Origin: Cotesia glomerata
Lineage: Eukaryota; Arthropoda; Insecta; Hymenoptera; Braconidae
DNA: 64,000 nt
Assembly (NCBI RefSeq): GCF_020080835.1
Contig: NC_058158.1
Span: 19,430,430 to 19,494,429 of the forward strand
Direction: 5' to 3'
Shown here: piece after piece, positions 57,604-64,000 of the stretch
Layout: each line of letters starts with the position of its first letter
Numbering within the stretch: the stretch's first letter is position 1
Made by a program: the position numbers and the translations under genes
The notes under the pieces: model-generated
What the model saw: only the letters and a program-made list of their open reading frames with translations
The model's database searches: none
Told to the model about the DNA's origin: nothing

Positions 57604-58191
57604 GTTGGTTTAATTTAGTCAATGCATTGTTCTAAAATAGTTGTATGCAATAGTTCATATTTTCTGATGCAACAGACAATAACTGATATAATGAAAACTT
57701 TTGAGAATTTCGGTCAACAAATTTCGAACCTATTTCTATGTCCCTTCACTCTTACAGAAGATGAAAATAAAATTTGCATCGTACCTGCACCGAAAGTTAA
57801 AGCTGTCTGCTCTGTTATGTCAGAGGAAAGTGCGACTTCTCTCTTTTGAAATTACATAAGAAGCATTCCACCCAAAATTGTATGGTTTAAAAAAAAGTTT
57901 TTTAGACAAAGTTCCTCATCGCACGGTATGGACTTGGCAGATAGGGGCTAAACGAAAACAAAATGTGAAATTTTTCCTTTACGACTCTCTCTATAGTGAA
58001 TACAGTTATTCATAGCGCGTAAGCTATTCGATGTGCCTAGTCATAGGCACACGCTTATTGGTCCAAGACAGCCAATAAGTTTGCTTCGACTGGACAGATA
58101 TAGTTTGTACACGGCATACGCGTCACCTGTTTCGAAGTGTATTTATAACAAGACTCGTGCTGTGTAACCTTTTGATAATTGTTTGAGAAAT
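57604..58191. other. Non-coding DNA with two strong hairpins
   Basis: Downstream of the donor site; a 75-residue open frame at 57622-57849 has no recognised motif. TGTGCCTA/TAGGCACA (58032-58051) and CTTATTGG/CCAATAAG (58054-58079) are perfect short stems, the second with inverted CCAAT boxes. Confidence 0.5.
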
Positions 58192-59420
58192 GAGGCCTCC
58201 ATAAATTATGTCACACGAATTTCAGGATTTTTTAACTCCTCCCTCCGTCCTTGCCACAGGTTGTCACATTTTAAGAACTTCCTCCTCCTTGATGTAACGT
58301 CACACATTTTTCAATTTAATGAATTTATTTAATAATAATCCAAAAGAAACAGGTGTTTTCATTTTTTAGGAAAGCGAGCGAGCACTCGCCAACGATTTAA
58401 ACCTACTCACATCAGACCCTTACTATTCAGAACTCTAGAGAATTTTAGTATCTCATTTGCATCACAACTCCGCTTTCGAAGTTAGATGTCATTGCATGAG
58501 AGATAATCTCAAAGTGATAGTACTGAAGTACCAATAAAAAGTTTGGAAAATCCAAATGAGCATGCCTTAAGCGCTCATTTCATACATAAATTATTTAGAT
58601 CATAACAAAAATTATTCGTTTTTGATTTGAATTCTCCCGCGAGTAGTATTATCCCCTCTGTAGGTCGAACTAAAGAAAAATCTTAACAGATGATAAAACA
58701 GTTAGTAATAAATTATTACTAAAATAAATTATTACTAATAATATCATCATGTATGTATAGTTTCTGCTTGTTTATTTCAATTCTGTTTTTGAAAAATAAT
58801 ATACATGGTTGCCGAAATCGCTGAAAAAGTCACCGAACTGACAATCGAAAAAAATTAACTGTATCGAAACGGAATTATTTTGACACGCAATTTTCACAAG
58901 GGTTTTGATAAACTTCCTTAGGAATGAAACAAAAAAATAATTAAATCGTTAAAGTGATTTTTGACAAAGTTGTGGTGTTATCAAGCCCATAGCTTCCGTG
59001 AATACCACGCTCATTCATTTATTTCATCAGAAAAACGAGTTTTTTCTGAAAAATCTTATTTAATCGATAAGAAAATTTTTTTAGCGTGTTCTGTAGTTAC
59101 TATTATTTATTTTGATATGCTTTTTATCCATAATTTTTTTCATTTAAATTATGAAAATCACATTTTAATTAAAATCACGATTTTTAGGCGAGAGTAGAGC
59201 ATACCTGCGCGCTTAAGACATGCAATATAGATTGAGTTCGTAAATATTTAAAGTTTTTCATTCACATATAAGTCTCACGTTAGAGTATTTCGAATTTTAA
59301 CATATGACGTCACAAAGCTTTTGACCCCCTCCTGCCCCTTATCTCACAATGTCACACTCTGGTAATACCTTTCTACTGCCCCCCTCTTTAAGGTATGACG
59401 TCATTTATAGATGACCCCAA
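58192..59420 (+). mobile_element. Non-autonomous DNA transposon, about 1.2 kb
   Basis: The left end reads GGCCTCCATAAATTATGTCA; the right end, reverse complemented, reads GGGGTCATCTATAAATGACG. Pyrimidine-rich subterminal blocks (CCTCCCTCCGTCC and CCCCCTCCTGCCCC) follow in direct orientation. No ORF. Ends of the GGGGTCAT-CATAAATTACGTCA kind are common in insect MITE-like elements. The superfamily is not assigned. Confidence 0.6.
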
Positions 59421-59574
59421 ACTTTCGTTGGTTATAAATAATTTTAGTTATTGGGCAACATTTGTCGATAATGCATTGTTATAGTGGCTCAATAGATAAT
59501 AAGAATGAAATCAGGTAAGTGTCAGAATTAAAGTGCAAAAATATGATAATGTGCAACAATTTGTGTAACCCAAA

Positions 59575-59975
59575 ACAATGGGAGAGATATCGGGAACGAA
59601 AGAAAGCCGAAAAAAGAGTTTTTTCGGAATCACTCCGAATTTCCTAGTTTAATAAATTGAAACTTGAAAATTCGTCGTGAAGCTTAAAAAACGGCATTGA
59701 ATGCTGCCAACGACGTGAAAATCGGTTCATTCATTCAAAAGTTACTGCAGTGTGAAAATTCAAAATATAGTGTTTTATCAAACTTCCATCAGACTCAAAC
59801 AGCTCAAAAGCATAGAAAAGCTGTCTCTTTGACCTCGGAGAGCTTAAAATAAGATATGAATTGTATTTTTGAGCTCGAAGAGCTTAAAAAAGTTATAAGT
59901 GCAATTTTAAGCGCCTAGGTATGGAATTAGCAAGAAGTTACAGGGATGGCCTTCAGGGTCAACCGTTTTCCTAAT
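59575..59975 (+). repeat. CTTCCCGC repeat family, right part
   Basis: Contains TTGAATGCTGCCAACGACGTG, GAGCTC-like palindromes and the terminal block ACAGGGATGGCCTTCAGGGT then CAACCGTTTTCC, as in 26306-26940 and 46780-47070. Confidence 0.75.
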
Positions 59976-60336
59976 TTTTTACTTCCCGCTAAGAAAATTG
60001 AAAATTTTCAAAAATCGGGAAGTTATTGTTTTCACCCCGTTGAATCGGTTCAAATTGTATTTAAAATCTAAGTTTGGTCAAGCCCTTTCGAATGGCACCA
60101 ACCACGATGAAATCGGTCGAGCCGTTCAAAAGTTATAAGCGGTTCACATACTTACACACATACATATATACATACACATACATACAGTCATACTGACAAA
60201 ATCGCGGGGGTAGTCAAGGAAGCTTTCTGTGACCTTAAAACGTCAAGATCTGATGAGAACTCGATTTATGCAAAACGTGATAAAATCAATAATTTTTCGA
60301 TTTATGAAAATCTACGATTTTCTTAGCGGGAAGTTA
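59976..60336. repeat. CTTCCCGC repeat family, short foldback form
   Basis: It starts ACTTCCCGCTAAGAAAAT and ends ATTTTCTTAGCGGGAAGT, with about 60 bases on each side pairing. A (CATA)n tract is in the middle. This is a compact inverted form of the family's left end. Confidence 0.72.
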
Positions 60337-61645
60337 AATATCCCTTACATAAATAAGCTCTTCATTACCGAATTAAACTGTGCTGAAATAAAGTTACATT
60401 TTTCATTTAAATGACATGAGAATTTGGAACTTTTTGGTATTAATTTTTTTCCTTCTAAAAAAAATGCCATTACGACTATGATCGATGCATATTCTGATGG
60501 GAAATTGATTGCTTAATTAAAAAGTTTTTTTACAATTTTTCAATAGAATCAATCCTTTAAGTTGTGTTTATAGTTATTTCCATAGTTTTTCAGTCTTGCT
60601 GTAAAGTTTCTTGTGTTATAGTCATTTATTTTCATCTTCATCAATAAATTTTCCAAAAATTTCATTAAATGGATTGACAGTTACAGTAACGTTAACAATA
60701 CGATGTATCGATTACATTCTTAATAGTATTTCCGCTTATTTGTATTTTTTCTGTCTCTATTCACATTTATTTGTTAAGCAATTTTTAGTCGCATTATGAT
60801 AATTATTTTTGTTTTCATGAATAATTTGCACTGAGTATCGTTTTTGTTCTTATTTACGTCCTGTATTGATACACAGTCTTTATATAATTTGAATCTTGAT
60901 ATAGAGCTGTTGCTGCAAGCTATGGCACGCCGTTTTACTAGGTAATAAGTTAATATTTTTGCAGTACATAAAAAAAATTCATTTTCAATTTGAAAAAGAA
61001 TTTATTGATTGAATTTTTTTCTATGTACAGACATAATAAAAATATAATTATTTTAGGTACCGACATAAAATTCAATGCTTATGCATAGGAAGAGATACAA
61101 AAATACACGAAATATAATTATGAAACGACATAATTATAATGATTAGGAATTATCCTATTGAAAAAATAAAAACATTTCTATTATCTTGTGACATAATTAT
61201 AATGAATAAAATTCGATTATGTTTAAAGATAAAATAAATTATTTTCATTTTGAATAACATAATAAAAATTATCAAATTGATGTATCTACATAAAAAATGG
61301 ATTAGTTTTATTTAAAACAGTTTAAAAATCTTTGCAAAATTTTTATTATGGTTTATCATAATATAAATTCACAGAATTTAGTAAAAAGTGAAATGATAAT
61401 GAATACTTCAAAAAAATTTATGACGCACCATAACTAAAATTCAGACAGTTTTTATCATGTCTAACCATAATGAATTTTACCGATAACGAATTTTAATTAT
61501 TTAGTAACATAAATTTAATTTAAATTTTTTATTCTAAAAGTAAATAAAATAATAATCATCAATAAAAATAATCTTGTAACATAATGATATTAAGCAATTG
61601 ATATTATCTCAATACATAATGTTAATTCAAATATTTTCATTATGT
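60337..61645. other. AT-rich DNA with ACATAAT-type repeats
   Basis: No coding pattern. From about 61020 short phrases such as GACATAATTATAATGA recur, diverged relatives of the tandem unit seen at 63600-63890. Confidence 0.45.
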
Positions 61646-63599
61646 TGTAACGGGTTCTCATGTCACTTAATTGACCCCTTAAATTAAATTAAATGAAACA
61701 ATAGACTAAACAAAATTGAAATCTAAATTAATAAATAAAAGGGCGCCACCAGGATTTTTGATCACGGTTCCTGGAACCAGATCCAGAGCTGAGCTTATCT
61801 ACAGGGAGAGAGAGTGGAGGAACGTGATCTGAAATAAATAAATTCTCAATTAACAATATCCGGAATTTATTGATAACAACAATTTAACAAAGTGTACACA
61901 CTCACACTCACACTATAATCAACTTAAAACTACAGCCTAACTGGCGGCTGACCAGATCCAAAATTTACACTGCACAAGGAACGCACTGTGTAACAGAGGT
62001 CGTCTATAGCCTAACTGGCGGCTATCCAGAGCCAAAAATTAATACTTAACTACCCGACAAGTCACTCCGTACAAGGAACGCGCTGTGCACGAGGGCTCGT
62101 CAGCTATGCAGCTAATTCTCATAACCCGTACAAATTTCCACACACATAACCTACGTGTGTTCACACACACACAGAATTTACTTTACTTTTATTAATGAAA
62201 ATTATTAACGAAAATTAATTCCAGAAAATTCATTACATTACTTTTCAACTAACAGAATTTCAGTCATCAGCTAGCAATTAAATTATGAAATATTTCCACG
62301 ACTAATAAATTAATTCTCAAAAATTCGAACTAAAATCCGACGCTGAATTTATTCCAAATCAATTCCGAGTTTAATACTCAACATTAAAGAAATTTTTAGG
62401 ATCAATCGAAGTATAAATTTATTCCAATTCAACTCGTGATTTTATTATTAATTATAAAAATAATTCTTAAGAATTCATTAATTAATTTTAACTATGAAAC
62501 TCTCGGACTTAATATCCACGCTGTTAAATAAATTCTAAGAATTTTATCAATGATATTAAATTAATAAATAAATTTCCAGAACTTAAGTTCAATATAAAAA
62601 TAACCACGTGGAAATTTGTGGTTAAATAAATAATTAATAAATAATTTATCTCAATATAAAATAAATTAAAGAAAATTTTCCAGAGGCAAATCAGTCTTAA
62701 ATGCACCGAAATCTCAGTAAATCAATTCTTCATAAATGATATAATGTTAAATAATTAAAAGTCTTGTAATAAATAATATTAAATGATAATAATTCAATTG
62801 TTTTAATAAATTATCGAGTAAAATAATCAGCAAAGAATTTGTGCGCTCAAAATGGACGCCAACTATTCGTTAGTGCGTAGTAAAGTTTGACCATGGGTAC
62901 GACTTATCTACGTTTTAAAATTTAACCGATGCTTGACTGGTCCGTGAGAAGACAAAGGAAATTTCTCGAAGAATTTATTATTCGGTTTTTATTTTATTAA
63001 ATTGATAAATAAAATATTTGCGACTAAACCGATTTTTCAGATGTTCAAGAATTATGAATAATTAGTCGAGTAAATTAATAAAATAAATTCTCACGAAAAT
63101 TCACACCACAAGATCCTTAAGCAGTCCTCGGGTAAAAATCGCCTCGAGGGACGCTCAACACCAACTAACGAATATAAACCAATTGCAATTAAATAATAAT
63201 TGAATTATTACGAATTAATAAATGATGAACAATTAATCAGAGGAGAAGTCAACTGAGTATAAACCCCGAGGTCCACTCCTAGTCCACAGAGTAATTATAT
63301 TCAATACCTTGATGAATAAACGACGATCTAACTCACTACTTGATATTGAAGTCCTAAATTTTGTTGGCTTCTTACGTCTGGTAACTACTCCGGGGATCAG
63401 TCCCTCTTGATTTCTGTGGCACACTGTCTGGCGGTTACACTACTTCTCCCTGTTGCGATGCACGGCTCACCTATAATAACCCCAAACTACCCCCTCTTAC
63501 TCTCTCTTTAGGCCCGAAGATCGAGACGCGCCAGTGCTGCGTCGAACAGTTATCGATCTCTCGCGACTTATCGATTCAGGGTAATTTTACCCTGTTACA
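61646..63599 (-). repeat. Solo LTR with ATGT target duplication
   Basis: It starts TGTAACGGGT and ends CCTGTTACA, giving a terminal inverted repeat. ATGT lies directly on both sides (61642-61645 and 63600-63603). The minus strand resembles the LTR at 5957-8556: both share CCAGGA-ACCGT ... CCTGGTGGCGCCC and a CTCTCT-CCCTGTAGAT block. Two exact copies of AGCCTAACTGGCGGCT (61934-61949, 62018-62033), each followed by an ACAAGGAACGC motif, lie inside. 1954 bases, no gene. Confidence 0.85.
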
Positions 63600-63890
63600 A
63601 TGTACATGATTCTAAATTAAACATTTCCATTATATACATAATTTTAATTCCAACATTTCCATTATGTACATAATTTTAATTGTAACATTTTTATTATGTA
63701 AATAATTTCAATTCTGAATTACTATTATGTACATAATTATAATTCTGAATTACTATTATCTAAATAATTTTAATTATAACCTTTTTATTATGTACATAAT
63801 TTTAATTATAACATTTTTATTATGTACGTAATTTTAATTCTGAATTACTATTATGTACATAATTTTAATTTTTATTTGTATTAAATTTTA
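63600..63890. repeat. Tandem repeat around TTATGTACATAA
   Basis: About eight copies of a 32 to 40-base unit such as ATTATGTACATAATTTTAATT, each centred on the palindrome TTATGTACATAA. The solo LTR inserted in this type of sequence. Confidence 0.75.
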
Positions 63891-64000
63891 GATTAAAAGA
63901 AATTAAAATGTTATAAATAATCACTCCAAAAATATAAATCAACAGGAGCCAATTTAATTTATGTCACTACATAAAAAAAAAATTGTTCGTTAAAATTCTA

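Noticed and set aside
57622..57849. A second neurexin exon
   Set aside because: The frame has no laminin-G pattern and starts just after the donor; similarity could not be supported.

Overview
The window is a eukaryotic, AT-rich, repeat-dominated stretch of animal nuclear DNA, most likely from an insect. The guess of a hymenopteran, perhaps a parasitoid wasp, is inference from the mix of mobile elements. Only one piece of host coding sequence is supported: a 248-bp exon at 57356-57603 (+) that resembles the last laminin-G/LNS domain of neurexin, flanked by consensus splice sites. Almost everything else is transposable elements, their remnants, and tandem arrays.

Layout. 1-8556 (+): 3' part of a decayed Ty3/gypsy-type LTR retrotransposon (gag zinc knuckles, protease, RT, RNase H, integrase, two unexplained 3' ORFs), ending in a 2.6-kb LTR. 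9306-12804 (-): a decayed R1-clade (Waldo/Mino-like) LINE sitting inside a repeat that carries a (TG)n tract. 12805-12904: 100-N assembly gap. 12905-25887 (-): an env-bearing errantivirus-like element (5' LTR, tRNA-Leu primer site, gag, -1 slippery site, two tandem protease domains, RT/RNase H, a long acidic linker, integrase, env); its 3' LTR is not seen and may lie in the gap. 25888-26940: 5' end of another LINE copy plus the same (TG)n repeat. 27360-30235: a Helitron-like non-autonomous element with an internal array of about 140-bp units. 30281-32934: a chain of MITEs, a tRNA-derived SINE and Helitron ends separated by (TA)n tracts.

32935-47660: the largest structure, two oppositely oriented arrays of about 91-bp units flanking a broken DUF4817/DDE-type transposase gene (38031-39377). 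It is interpreted as a giant foldback DNA transposon whose inverted arms are satellite-like, with later insertions in each arm. 48135-54914 (-): a once-autonomous Helitron (Rep HUH nuclease plus PIF1-like helicase) with many nonsense codons, a small intron and a 1397-bp solo LTR with a 4-bp target duplication. 55043-55991: two more SINE copies and a MITE. 55992-61645: comparatively element-poor DNA around the neurexin exon. 61646-63599: a solo LTR with a 4-bp target duplication inside a short palindromic tandem repeat; it is related to the first LTR.

The elements interact. The LINE appears to use GT-rich microsatellites built into another repeat as landing sites, the MITEs and Helitrons meet at (TA)n tracts, and at least three LTR families carry regularly spaced stem-loops or repeated motifs. 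Many open frames used here begin at non-ATG codons or are open at the edges, so 5' ends are approximate unless stated.
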